From: Chitinophagaceae bacterium
Lineage (GTDB): Bacteria > Bacteroidota > Bacteroidia > Chitinophagales > Chitinophagaceae
Assembly (NCBI GenBank): GCA_016720745.1
Contig: JADKKA010000001.1
Span: forward strand, 62,001 to 126,000
Direction of reading: 5' to 3'
DNA: 64,000 bases
The notes under the pieces: generated by a model
Told to the model about the DNA's origin: nothing
The model's input: only the letters and a program-made list of their open reading frames with translations
The model's database searches: none
Shown: piece by piece, positions 38,568 to 47,257 of the stretch
How the letters are laid out: the number at the start of each line of letters is the position of its first letter
How positions within the stretch are numbered: position 1 is the stretch's first letter
Program-made: the position numbers and the translations under genes

Positions 38568-39692
38568 CTATATAATAGTTCCGATTGCTGTGATTTTTTG
38601 TTCCTCCCAGTCCTTATAATTAGGAGAATTAGCAAGAACTTCAGTCCAGGCCTCATTAAGAATCTTTGATATTGGTAAATCGAATTTTCTCAACTGTTCT
38701 GGATAAGATCGTAGGTCAATCTTTTGACAACCCTTAATTACAGACTGACCCAAGGATTCGATCAATACCTGCGGAAAAATCTCACCATAATTGGGCGGAA
38801 CTGGGTTCTTTGTACTTAAAAGAAACGCCTGCCACAATTGGTTTATCTGTTTAACCTCTTTATTAAATCCAAGTTGATTTAACATATAAAAAACAGCCCG
38901 CATTCTCGCTTCATCTGAAGGGTGACTTGGAAAATCGGCATAAATTCGATCCTTACCGCTGCTAAGCGTCGATATTTTTAAATTTGTATAGGCATATGCC
39001 GGTCCAACAAGATAAGTAGCTATAAAATCACAGGTAAACTCCATTATCCAGCCATTCAGCCAACTCGCATGTTTGTCACGGTAAAAAGAAATCAACTTTG
39101 GGTCGCGCTGTTCATCAACAACCCGTTGCTCTCCATCCCGGTAAAATCTATCAAGTGTGGGAAGAAAGCCATCACGCAGATCTGCCCTATGCTGTTTATC
39201 GATTAGATGCCCAATTTCATGATAGAGGTCTGGAAGATTGAGAAGATTCTTTTCCTCACCGGTGGGAACTGCAATAATATTATAGGAAGGCAATGCCCAA
39301 TAATAGCTTTCAGAGTTACTGATCGTTGTAATTATTGGCTCGGATTGAAGACAATTAATCTCTTTGTAAATCCTGGTAATTTTTTTCTTAAAGTATTTTT
39401 CAGGTTCTCCGTAATTAATGATCACCAGGTAACGGAATAGTTCAATTGTCTGTAGTCTTTCAGTAAACGTATTATACTTTACAATCGTAGAACTCGCAAG
39501 AGCGGGTATTTCCAGATCTCCTGATTGAATAAGTTTTGTAATATCCTGGTGCAGCTGCTCCAACAGCTGAATAGTACGTGCAAGAAAAGCCTTATCAATT
39601 TCAGGGTTAATCCCATCACCCCTAAGACGGGCCAGCATCTTCAGTGCTGCATTAGCCTGATCAACAAAAATACCTGTTAAAAACTGCGTCAT
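38568..39692 (-). CDS. Putative HExxH zinc metallopeptidase, last gene of the Argonaute operon
   Basis: A 374-residue protein without signal peptide. The zinc motif is LYHEIGHLID (His158-Glu159-His162) and a plausible third ligand is Glu218 in WIMEFTCDFIATYL (ExxxD, as in gluzincins). The N-terminal third is helical (KMLARLRGDGINPEIDKAFL). Its ATG overlaps the stop of the coiled-coil gene by four bases (ATGA), so it is translationally coupled to the Argonaute operon. Family not recognised beyond the motif. A cytosolic protease could be an effector or a regulator activated by the system; this is inference. Confidence 0.6.
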   Translation of the reverse strand: MTQFLTGIFVDQANAALKMLARLRGDGINPEIDKAFLARTIQLLEQLHQDITKLIQSGDLEIPALASSTIVKYNTFTERLQTIELFRYLVIINYGEPEKYFKKKITRIYKEINCLQSEPIITTISNSESYYWALPSYNIIAVPTGEEKNLLNLPDLYHEIGHLIDKQHRADLRDGFLPTLDRFYRDGEQRVVDEQRDPKLISFYRDKHASWLNGWIMEFTCDFIATYLVGPAYAYTNLKISTLSSGKDRIYADFPSHPSDEARMRAVFYMLNQLGFNKEVKQINQLWQAFLLSTKNPVPPNYGEIFPQVLIESLGQSVIKGCQKIDLRSYPEQLRKFDLPISKILNEAWTEVLANSPNYKDWEEQKITAIGTII

Positions 39693-40135
39693 CCTCTTGC
39701 AGTTTTTAATTTCCTGAACAAATTGTTTCTTTCCGTATCCAGGGTAGCAACGAGAAAATCCATCGACTGCAGATCAGCCTCTGTAACAGTCTGCTTTTCC
39801 TGCAGATGTTTTTGAAGACGTTTCAGGTCCTCGTCCAAGTAAACATTTTTTCGAAGCCTCGCTTTATAGTCATCCATGACGGTCAGGGGTATAAATTTCT
39901 TTTCCGCAATGGTATCATCATGTAATAAATCAAAAACGTTCAACAAAAAAACCAATAAGTTATCGCTTGCCTGGGCAATTTCATCCGATGAAATTTTCAG
40001 GTTTGGATATTTTGTCCTGCTGGTCGCATCCTGCAACAAGGTTTGTTTTTTAAAAACGATCACTGAGTTATTGATTTTTTCTGAAATATCGACCAGTTGA
40101 TCGTATTGATTCGACAATGCACTGATATCGCTCAT
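39689..40135 (-). CDS. Helical/coiled-coil protein of the Argonaute operon
   Basis: A 148-residue, strongly helical protein: MSDISALSNQYDQLVDISEK, DNLLVFLLNVFDLLHDDTIA, then KRLQKHLQEKQTVTEADLQS and NLFRKLKTARG at the C-terminus. No membrane segment. It starts 17 bases after the Argonaute stop and overlaps the metallopeptidase start. It may be an adaptor or partner of the metallopeptidase. No family recognised. Confidence 0.5.
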   Translation of the reverse strand: MSDISALSNQYDQLVDISEKINNSVIVFKKQTLLQDATSRTKYPNLKISSDEIAQASDNLLVFLLNVFDLLHDDTIAEKKFIPLTVMDDYKARLRKNVYLDEDLKRLQKHLQEKQTVTEADLQSMDFLVATLDTERNNLFRKLKTARG

Positions 40136-40152
40136 AATAATTTTTTGAATAG

Positions 40153-42549
40153 TTATTCTAATGTTGATTCATCCAACTCTTCCTCATCTTCCTCTACCAT
40201 GTCAAAGGTAGCAGTTAGTGGCTTTAATAAGGTATCAATCAACTTAATCGTCACTGGGAGAGAACTACTTCTATCCGGGGCTGAATAAGCCAGCATGGAT
40301 TGGCAGAACACATCTTCCAGAACTTTCAAAAAATCAAGATTCCCAGATTGAAGCCGTAAATGTTGCGGCTTGGCGGTACCTCTCAACTGAAAGGGATAGC
40401 CGGTATTGAACAGGAATCCTTCTGTAGCACTAATGATTTTATAGGCCCCTGTCACCGGATTGTCCAATTGGTCATAGTTATCTGTCTTCATGGCAATCCG
40501 GAAAGGGATAGAGCTTTGTTTATAAAGATCAACCACGCCAAACTTCACTGTGGCTTTATTTATTAATCTATCAGCCGCAAGATCATTCACCACCCTTTCG
40601 AGGGCTTTTTGTTCTTCGCCAAAGCTGCGTCCGTCTCTCATAAACACAATACCGTTAGGATTCAGAGCATAGCGGGGTATAAATGTTTTAAGTTTTTCAT
40701 AAATATGCTCGTACAAAAAATCAGCCTTTAGTTTTTCAGCTCTTCTGCCTCTGGCTTTTTTAGGAACAGAAATAGGAATAAAGAACTGATGTTCTCCATT
40801 TTTGAAAAAGAAAGTGAATCCGGCGTGGCGGCCATGAACATCGATCCCAACATATACATCATAATGCAGGTCTTTTCCCAATGCATAAGGCCATTTTCTA
40901 TTCATGATCAGATGTTCCATGATAAGGTTGAACAGGTAAGACCTGAATCTGGGTTTCGCTTCCTCGGGCACCTTGTACTCACGTACCTTTTTGTCCAAAG
41001 AAGACTCGAACGGGTGGAAGTAACTCATGATCTTTGATGCGGAGGCGCACTGGACTTTTAAGCCCGGATAGAACTTACTTTTCAAGCAATCGTGAAAAGT
41101 GCTGGCAAGGCGCTTCGCGTCCCGTCCGAGATCAGGAATAATAAATAAGGCAAAGCCGCTTGTTGCACTCTTCTCAATCAACGCCTTTTCGATTTCCTGT
41201 ATCTGGAAGGTAGCCGATAACCCTTCTCTTGCCTTAAAGCGCACGACCTTGAATTCAGCAAATTTCGGAGCGAGCTTTTTCAATAAATGCTCTGCATTTT
41301 TCTTGAATGCTTCCACCTGCTCCTTTTCCATAAAGTCGGGCACAATCAGCCATTGTGGATCAAAATCAGAATTATTCAATATCCCGTTATCTTCCAGAAA
41401 TTGTTTGCGCTCCAGTCCATATTCACGCAACTTAACATTTCCACCTTTACTGTAGTGCCCCGGTTTTAATATGTGGTCATTTTTATATTTCAAAGCCGGA
41501 ACTTCGAAACTATTAATATATTCTTCCACCGATTCTGTTTCGATTCTCAACGGATGGCCATTAAATTTGAGTCCCTGGAAAAAGGTAGTAATGCTATGAA
41601 TAATCCCTTCAAATCGGCGCGAAGGATCCTTGATGGAGTATTTGTGTAATGCTCTCACCTGTTTATCCTGTGGACTGAGAATAAGTTTGGCAATAGAAGT
41701 GGCACCGCTATGTGCCTCCATTGACCGGCCTGGGTAGGTATACAGAAGAGCAAGATGATCCTCTTTCAATAATTGATGAGCCTGGAAACGATGCCTTTGA
41801 GTTTTCTGAGTAATGAAATCAAACACATTCGTTTCTGCCCCATTAAAAATAAAATTGTGCTCTTTCAGAGGATTTCCAAATCCTTGAATTTCTGCTGCAT
41901 ACCAATCGTCACCATTTTGATAAACCACCCTTCGGCCAAAAAGTTTTCTAAGTAATACATCAAAGTTCTTTCCGTTAACATACCTGGACAGATAATACTT
42001 ATCAATATACCGGGTAGTAAGGTTCAGACAAACATAGATAACTCCATTCCAGCAAACCAGCCGATAGGAAAAGCCACCATAAACTTCAATGGAAGAATCT
42101 TCATTCGATTGTAATGGCTTGCGGTACAGAAAATGGGAATTAGTTAATTTCCAAATCCCTTTATTATTGCCAAGCTGCCTCCTGATTTCAAAGTCCAGAA
42201 AGTTGATAACAATAGGAAGATTGCCATATTGAAAAAACTCCGTTGGCTTTACACGATAGACATCAGGCAACTCGGTAACGGTAACGACAAACGGACCAAC
42301 ATCAACCCGTGATTCACCAAAAGTACGATCCTCCGGGATAGCAATAAACCATGTTCCATCACGTTTTACAACAGCAACCGGCCCCTCAATGATGGAAGCT
42401 ACGCGTTCACCAGCTTTGCGGAAATGCTTGTTAAAAACTTCCTCTTTATCCGGGCTCGATTTTAAGTCGGTCTTCACCAATTTGTATGAAAAATTCAGTT
42501 CATGCAGATTGGGTAGCCTGAACAAATTCAGCAAATGCTTTCTCGTCAT
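40153..42549 (-). CDS. Long prokaryotic Argonaute with PIWI domain and DEDD tetrad
   Basis: I choose the ATG at 42549, giving 798 residues; the frame is open further upstream (851 residues from 42708) but that part lies inside the nuclease gene. The C-terminal PIWI domain has VGIDVHG (Asp570), RGRRAEKL (Glu605, the likely glutamate finger 35 residues later), VFMRDGRSFGEE (Asp639) and SLPVTIKLIDTLL (Asp772), i.e. a complete DEDD set, plus the family's LRGTAKPQHL segment. The preceding MID-like part has GLKVQCASASKI. A length near 800 fits the long pAgo class (N-PAZ-MID-PIWI); a PAZ domain is not obvious to me. It would use small guides to cut nucleic acids. Start overlaps the nuclease gene by 50 bases. 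Confidence 0.85.
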   Translation of the reverse strand: MTRKHLLNLFRLPNLHELNFSYKLVKTDLKSSPDKEEVFNKHFRKAGERVASIIEGPVAVVKRDGTWFIAIPEDRTFGESRVDVGPFVVTVTELPDVYRVKPTEFFQYGNLPIVINFLDFEIRRQLGNNKGIWKLTNSHFLYRKPLQSNEDSSIEVYGGFSYRLVCWNGVIYVCLNLTTRYIDKYYLSRYVNGKNFDVLLRKLFGRRVVYQNGDDWYAAEIQGFGNPLKEHNFIFNGAETNVFDFITQKTQRHRFQAHQLLKEDHLALLYTYPGRSMEAHSGATSIAKLILSPQDKQVRALHKYSIKDPSRRFEGIIHSITTFFQGLKFNGHPLRIETESVEEYINSFEVPALKYKNDHILKPGHYSKGGNVKLREYGLERKQFLEDNGILNNSDFDPQWLIVPDFMEKEQVEAFKKNAEHLLKKLAPKFAEFKVVRFKAREGLSATFQIQEIEKALIEKSATSGFALFIIPDLGRDAKRLASTFHDCLKSKFYPGLKVQCASASKIMSYFHPFESSLDKKVREYKVPEEAKPRFRSYLFNLIMEHLIMNRKWPYALGKDLHYDVYVGIDVHGRHAGFTFFFKNGEHQFFIPISVPKKARGRRAEKLKADFLYEHIYEKLKTFIPRYALNPNGIVFMRDGRSFGEEQKALERVVNDLAADRLINKATVKFGVVDLYKQSSIPFRIAMKTDNYDQLDNPVTGAYKIISATEGFLFNTGYPFQLRGTAKPQHLRLQSGNLDFLKVLEDVFCQSMLAYSAPDRSSSLPVTIKLIDTLLKPLTATFDMVEEDEEELDESTLE

Positions 42550-43507
42550 AACTATTATTATTAAGATATAAATAAGCACAAATAGACCGGTAACTGCAGA
42601 TTTTGCAGGAGCCATCATTGTCAGTTCCCTCAAAGTCATCAATATCCGGCTCCTCATCTTTCCCCCGCAGCAATAATATATCCCGGCTGGTAAGGTTAAT
42701 CTCGTCAATCATATCATTGGCACGCTCTTCAGTAAACTCATGTTGCTTGACCGTTCTTTTGAATAAGTTTACTTCAAAAAGCTGAATATCTTCATAAGCA
42801 TAGGGCTGTTTGTCTTTATTTTCCAACCTTTTCAGGAATACGACCAGCCCGCAGATTATAAGCTGACGGGAATAGTCCGCTAAATAGCTTCGGGATAGTT
42901 TCCAGTCGATAACTACCGGCTTCCAGTTATACTGTGCCAAAAGGTCAATCTGTGGTTTTACCGCGGCTTGCTCAATTTCCACTTTCCAAGTGAAAACGTT
43001 CGGAGTAAGAGCATTGCATTGTTTCAAAAATCCAAGCAAGGTTTGTCCGTCAGGCATCCGGATTTCAGGCAATCCTGTAATCGCCGCCCTGATATTGATA
43101 TAGGCTTCCGCTATTTCATTTTCCTCATAGCTTTTTCCTTGTTCGTGAATATCCAATATGCAGAAATCCAATGCAGTCTCCAGCTTTCCTGCTATGGGAT
43201 CTGTATAGATTCTCTGCCTGGAATAATCGAATTGCTTTTGGGCAAATTCAACAGCTTCATCGGCCAGTGAATCGAAGTCCAGCGTTTCCTTATTGTTGAT
43301 TTTCGGGATAATGACTGTCTCCATGAATTTATCCACTACGCTTCCCTGCCACATAGAAAGTGTTTGCATTTTTTTTAACTCATGAACCTTTCGTTGTAAC
43401 GGGTTAGACCGGTTCTTGGAGGCAAGCAATTGGGAGAAATAATACTTCCTGTTGCATTCCCGCAACATATTTACCGCAGTATTGTCCCATTGAACTTTCT
43501 TTGTCAT
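42500..43507 (-). CDS. Cas4/AddB-like PD-(D/E)XK nuclease with Fe-S cysteines
   Basis: A 335-residue protein. VVDKFME (Asp59), PQIDLL (Asp188) and VVIDWKLS (Asp201-x-Lys203) form the PD-(D/E)XK core. Cys18 (ECNRKYYF) plus Cys301, Cys304 and Cys310 (CKICSYRSIC) are the four-Cys iron-sulfur staple of Cas4 and AddB nucleases. Its 3' end overlaps the Argonaute start, so the two are translationally coupled. Cas4-like nucleases next to pAgos have been noted in comparative genomics. It could process guides, resect ends, or degrade targets. Starts six bases after the HTH-like gene. Confidence 0.8.
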   Translation of the reverse strand: MTKKVQWDNTAVNMLRECNRKYYFSQLLASKNRSNPLQRKVHELKKMQTLSMWQGSVVDKFMETVIIPKINNKETLDFDSLADEAVEFAQKQFDYSRQRIYTDPIAGKLETALDFCILDIHEQGKSYEENEIAEAYINIRAAITGLPEIRMPDGQTLLGFLKQCNALTPNVFTWKVEIEQAAVKPQIDLLAQYNWKPVVIDWKLSRSYLADYSRQLIICGLVVFLKRLENKDKQPYAYEDIQLFEVNLFKRTVKQHEFTEERANDMIDEINLTSRDILLLRGKDEEPDIDDFEGTDNDGSCKICSYRSICAYLYLNNNSYDEKAFAEFVQATQSA

Positions 43508-43513
43508 AACAAT

Positions 43514-44113
43514 TTATTCAGTCATTAATTCCTCTAACCGGTTCAGGTATTTATTTAATGCTTCTTCGTTTTCAAATAATTCGTTACCCTCTGAGATGCT
43601 ATCCATCCTGACTGATTCATAATTCAACTGTTCATGTCCTTTCCGGTATGCGGGAATAAATCCAAATGCAGTTGTATCATTGAAACCTATCTGTTGCTTC
43701 AACTGACCAAATGTTTTCAGCACAGCAGCCCTTACATTCGTATACGATAACTCCAGTGCCATAACCAATTTCTTAAAGACCTGTATAGGTACATTATTAG
43801 GATAGACAGCGTCGTTCTTTAACTCACTAATTAGAACCGGAGTCAGCCCCGTCTTTTCTACCAGCAATTTTTCCTCAACATTGCTTTCTTTCATAGCCCA
43901 CTGGATTAATTGACCCAAGGAGGGCTGCTGCATTAGGGCTGTCAATTTTGACATTATTATTTCCTCATTTGCCGGCGATATTGATACCTCTTTACTGTTA
44001 ATCATCCTAGACAATTCTTGCTGGGTATGATCGGGGTCCATGGCATTTACCTGGTCCAGGTAAATCAGTCGCAACATCTCGTCAAAACGGTCGATACTAG
44101 CTGGGTTATTCAT
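43514..44113 (-). CDS. HTH-like regulatory protein following the sigma factor
   Basis: A 199-residue soluble protein. The central part LGQLIQWAMKESNVEEKLLV, then EKTGLTPVLISELKNDAVYP and KKLVMALELSYTNVRAAVL, has the helical spacing of an XRE-type DNA-binding or anti-sigma-like domain. The C-terminus is acidic (NELFENEEALNKYLNRLEEL). It follows the sigma factor by three bases. Proteins directly after ECF sigma factors are often their antagonists; here it has no membrane segment, so it would act in the cytosol. Function inferred from position. Confidence 0.5.
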   Translation of the reverse strand: MNNPASIDRFDEMLRLIYLDQVNAMDPDHTQQELSRMINSKEVSISPANEEIIMSKLTALMQQPSLGQLIQWAMKESNVEEKLLVEKTGLTPVLISELKNDAVYPNNVPIQVFKKLVMALELSYTNVRAAVLKTFGQLKQQIGFNDTTAFGFIPAYRKGHEQLNYESVRMDSISEGNELFENEEALNKYLNRLEELMTE

Positions 44114-44116
44114 AAT

Positions 44117-44716
44117 TTAAATATTCGCTTCGTTAAGTAGATTTATCAATTTTTGTTTAGCACGGTGGTGTCTCACTTTCAGCTGCTTATTTTCAATACC
44201 CAGCATTCCGGCTATCTCTTCATAGCTATAGTTCTGGGCCCGCAGTAACAAAATATCTCTGTCCATTTGCTCCAACTGTTCCAGGGAAGTCTTTAGGATT
44301 TTCATGGCCGGACTTTCCAACTTGTCAGAGGAATAGTATTCCGAAAAAGACTGCCTGTTTAAAGCATTCTGAACATTGGAAGGCAGTTCAAATTCTTGTT
44401 CCAGGTCAAAGAACTCAAGTTGCGGCAATTGTCTTTTTCTGGTCTCCCGGTATTTCTGCTTTAAAAAATTGATAAACACTTTAAAAAGAAATCCATCGAA
44501 TAAAGCCTGGGACCCAAATTCATAATTAGGAAGCTTCAACACTAAGGTTTCCAATGTTTTATAAACAATTTCCGTAGCTTCATCTTCAGAAAATTTCCAA
44601 CGCTCTAAAGCAAAGGAATAAAACGGCTTACCATACCGTAAATAAAGCAATTCCAACCCTTTAGGGGAATTCTCAGAGATAAATTGTAGTATCGTCCGGT
44701 AATCGTAATTAATCAT
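44117..44716 (-). CDS. ECF-like sigma-70 family factor
   Basis: A 199-residue protein with sigma region 2 (DEATEIVYKTLETLVLKLPN, DGFLFKVFINFLKQKYRETR) and region 4 (MDRDILLLRAQNYSYEEIAG, MLGIENKQLKVRHHRAKQKL). The gap between regions, about 60 residues, is longer than in many ECF factors. It sits 26 bases after the helicase gene in the Argonaute operon. It would direct RNA polymerase to a specific promoter, perhaps the operon's own. Sigma factors are unusual in pAgo operons. Confidence 0.75.
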   Translation of the reverse strand: MINYDYRTILQFISENSPKGLELLYLRYGKPFYSFALERWKFSEDEATEIVYKTLETLVLKLPNYEFGSQALFDGFLFKVFINFLKQKYRETRKRQLPQLEFFDLEQEFELPSNVQNALNRQSFSEYYSSDKLESPAMKILKTSLEQLEQMDRDILLLRAQNYSYEEIAGMLGIENKQLKVRHHRAKQKLINLLNEANI

Positions 44717-44742
44717 TCTCTATTTATTATAATGCAATAAGG

Positions 44743-46866
44743 TTACAGGGTTTCCAAAACAGCCCTGATTTCTCCAAAACTAAACTCGTTTCCAAGTTCC
44801 AGCCTTAATTCGTGAACAGTCAATAAAGGGTTCTTTTGCCGAAGAGTTTGGATTTGTCGGATTTTTTCCGGGGTAACCAATTGATTGAGGCTTATTTCTC
44901 CCGACTTAATGAAACTTTTCAGGTGATCTTCAATAACTCCCCGATCCAATTTACGTTTTTTAGCAATTTCATCAATTGTCAGCCCTTTTTGAAAAAGGGC
45001 CAGTGTGGTCTTTTGCGTGGTTGTTTTGTTTTGGGGCTCTTTCTTTTTTATTTCTAAAACTGATTTTTCGAATCTTTCATACTGAGTATTTATCATTTCA
45101 AGCAGTAACTCTGTCTCTGTACTGTTTATGAACCCTTGAATTAGTTTAACTGCAGTGCCGAATTCAACCTTTTTTTCAGTGTAAAGGACATGAAGCAAAT
45201 TTAAATCTGCAATTAGTGGTTCATTCTTTTTTATTTCTTTGACTGTAAATGCAAATTCATGTAAAGGTTGAATCAATTTGTTGTCAACTACTTCAGTAAA
45301 ATATTCAACTGCTTTTTTTATCCGAACATGAACCACATTGTACCGATCTCCTTCAGCAACAGTTAAAAGATGAGCAAGTTGGACATTGAACTTAGTGGAT
45401 ACTGCCATTAAATCTTCTAAAATGGACTTACACGAATCCGCAAATAAAAGTTCATGATATTTACCACAGAAGGTCTGGACAAACCGGTTTAATTTTTCTA
45501 TACTTAATAACTTGAATAATAAATGATGCCGGTATGATAGCTTTTCGGTAAATAATGTTTTTTCCAAATCTTTAGTTGGAGCCGCTCCATTATTAAAGCT
45601 GACAATACGAGGGTCTGTTTGAATCGCTTCTCTTGTTAAGGGAGCTTGAAGAAAAAGCCCATCAAGGGTTCTCAGTCTGCTCAATGCCACATACACCTGA
45701 CCGGGGGCAAAAGAATTCTGAGCATCAATAATTGCTTTGTCAAAAGTCATTCCTTGGCTCTTGTGAATAGTGATAGCCCAGGCCAGTTTGACAGGGAATT
45801 GCCGGAACTTGCCCAGTTCGGTATTTTCAATTTTGCCTGATAAAATATTATACTTTGCTCCCCGGTTTATCCACGTTGATCGGTCAAGGTCGATGCTGTC
45901 CGATTCATTTATCCGAATCCGTATCCGATCTTCCCCAATATGTACTATTGTGCCTGCTTTGCCATTATAATACTCTTTTCTCTCACTGCTATCGTTTCTT
46001 GTAAAAATGATCCGGGCCCCAACCTTCATCTCCAATTTGCGGGGAGCGGGGTCAGAAGATTCGGGAAATTCTCCCGTAATGTTTGCTTCTGATAAAACTA
46101 ACGGGCTACTTAATTGGTCAAGGGCTTCCTTGTTGATGCTGGCTGCTTTATGCTTATGAGTTGTAAGAAAAACATACTCACCGGTATCTTCTGCAGGATA
46201 AATACATCGCTTATTCAATACTGTCAAATCATCATCACTGCATGAGTTGTTACGCACGTTGTTTAGCAGTGAAATAAAACGGCTATCGAGCTGTCTGAAA
46301 ATAGAGGTAAACTCAATCCTTACATAATCCAGTCGCTTGATTGAATCGGCTTCAAAAAAAAACGGTGACGGGTATATCTTTTTCATAGTTTCCGCATCCC
46401 GATCATTAAGCACAGGTGAAAGTTGGAATAGATCACCGATCATCACTAATTGAACTCCACCAAAAGGAATTGAATCTTTTCTTCTGTAATAGCGTAGTAC
46501 CCTGTCAATTGCATCCATTATGTCCGCTCTAACCATTGACACTTCATCAATAATCAAAAGCTCCATTTCTTCAATAACTTCCTTCTTCGCCTCATTGTAA
46601 CGTGGAAATGAATTCTTATAAAATTCTTCATCCAGGATAGTAAACGGAAACTGAAAAAAGGAATGAATTGTAAGCGCATTCGCATTAACGGCCGCAATGC
46701 CAGTTGGCGCAAGTACTATTAATTTCTTTGAGCATTTTTCACGAACCGATCTTAAAAAAGTAGTCTTGCCGGTTCCAGCTTTGCCCGTGATGAACAGGGA
46801 CCTGTTTGTAAAACAAGTAAATTCTGTCGCTGCTTTTATTGGTTCTATAATACTTTGATTTCCCAC
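44743..46866 (-). CDS. PIF1-like helicase with C-terminal HTH, first gene of the Argonaute operon
   Basis: A 707-residue SF1B helicase starting with GTG. Motifs: FITGKAGTGKTTFLR (Walker A), LAPTGIAAVN, LLIIDEVSMVRADIMDAIDR (motif II), MIGDLFQLSPV (motif III), AWAITIHKSQGMTFDKAI (motif V) and QVYVALSRL (motif VI). The C-terminal ~130 residues contain TLALFQKGLTIDEIAKKRKL, an HTH_40-type element found in Bacteroidota PIF1 homologues. It could unwind DNA for guide loading or target cleavage. A 6-bp inverted repeat lies just upstream of the start. Confidence 0.8.
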   Translation of the reverse strand: MGNQSIIEPIKAATEFTCFTNRSLFITGKAGTGKTTFLRSVREKCSKKLIVLAPTGIAAVNANALTIHSFFQFPFTILDEEFYKNSFPRYNEAKKEVIEEMELLIIDEVSMVRADIMDAIDRVLRYYRRKDSIPFGGVQLVMIGDLFQLSPVLNDRDAETMKKIYPSPFFFEADSIKRLDYVRIEFTSIFRQLDSRFISLLNNVRNNSCSDDDLTVLNKRCIYPAEDTGEYVFLTTHKHKAASINKEALDQLSSPLVLSEANITGEFPESSDPAPRKLEMKVGARIIFTRNDSSERKEYYNGKAGTIVHIGEDRIRIRINESDSIDLDRSTWINRGAKYNILSGKIENTELGKFRQFPVKLAWAITIHKSQGMTFDKAIIDAQNSFAPGQVYVALSRLRTLDGLFLQAPLTREAIQTDPRIVSFNNGAAPTKDLEKTLFTEKLSYRHHLLFKLLSIEKLNRFVQTFCGKYHELLFADSCKSILEDLMAVSTKFNVQLAHLLTVAEGDRYNVVHVRIKKAVEYFTEVVDNKLIQPLHEFAFTVKEIKKNEPLIADLNLLHVLYTEKKVEFGTAVKLIQGFINSTETELLLEMINTQYERFEKSVLEIKKKEPQNKTTTQKTTLALFQKGLTIDEIAKKRKLDRGVIEDHLKSFIKSGEISLNQLVTPEKIRQIQTLRQKNPLLTVHELRLELGNEFSFGEIRAVLETL

Positions 46867-46874
46867 AAATCGAT

Positions 46875-46890
46875 AATGCCTATTGGCATT
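46875..46890. promoter_or_regulatory. Inverted repeat just upstream of the Argonaute operon
   Basis: AATGCC-TATT-GGCATT (6-bp arms, 4-base spacer) ends nine bases before the GTG of the helicase gene. It could be an operator, or a hairpin covering the ribosome-binding region. Confidence 0.35.
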
Positions 46891-46951
46891 GCAATTTGCT
46901 GAATATCAGTGACATTTCCCAATAATCAAATTATGTCATTGTAGCCTGAGT

Positions 46952-47251
46952 TTATGGATTTCCTATGTTGAAGTATCTCTCTATCTCCCCAACCGGCACA
47001 TAAATCTTCCGGTCCTTCTTGATCGTCTTTACTTTATTCGCCGCCACCAACTGGTCAAACTTGGTCCGTCCGATCCGTACAGCCTGCATAAATTCCATCG
47101 CTGTAATAAAGGGAACTATGGCGGCTGTAACAGGTATTGTGCCTTTTAATTCCTGTACTAGCCGAAGCAGTTCCGCTTGCCCTTGAAGCAATTTTTGCCA
47201 GTCGGCTTCAGGCACCACAACAACATTCACAAGCGTTTCCATATTGCACAT
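46952..47251 (-). CDS. Excisionase/HTH_17-type DNA-binding protein
   Basis: About 99 residues (ATG at 47251 or 47242). The second half reads PFITAMEFMQAVRIGRTKFD then QLVAANKVKTIKKDRKIYVP and VGEIERYFNIG, the winged-helix pattern of MerR-like excisionases. The first half is a Gln/Leu-rich helix. It follows the small winged-helix gene at 47258-47557 closely. In conjugative elements such proteins control excision. No close family recognised. Confidence 0.6.
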   Translation of the reverse strand: MCNMETLVNVVVVPEADWQKLLQGQAELLRLVQELKGTIPVTAAIVPFITAMEFMQAVRIGRTKFDQLVAANKVKTIKKDRKIYVPVGEIERYFNIGNP

Positions 47252-47257
47252 TTTCAA

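Noticed and set aside
40153..42549. PIWI-RE family member with DinG partner
   Set aside because: The helicase in the operon is PIF1-like, not DinG-like, and the PIWI domain shows a DEDD set rather than features I could tie to PIWI-RE.
42549..42708. An Argonaute start at 42708, with a hydrophobic N-terminal stretch
   Set aside because: This part lies wholly inside the nuclease gene in another frame. The hydrophobic run looks like a shadow translation, and the ATG at 42549 gives a normal pAgo N-terminus.
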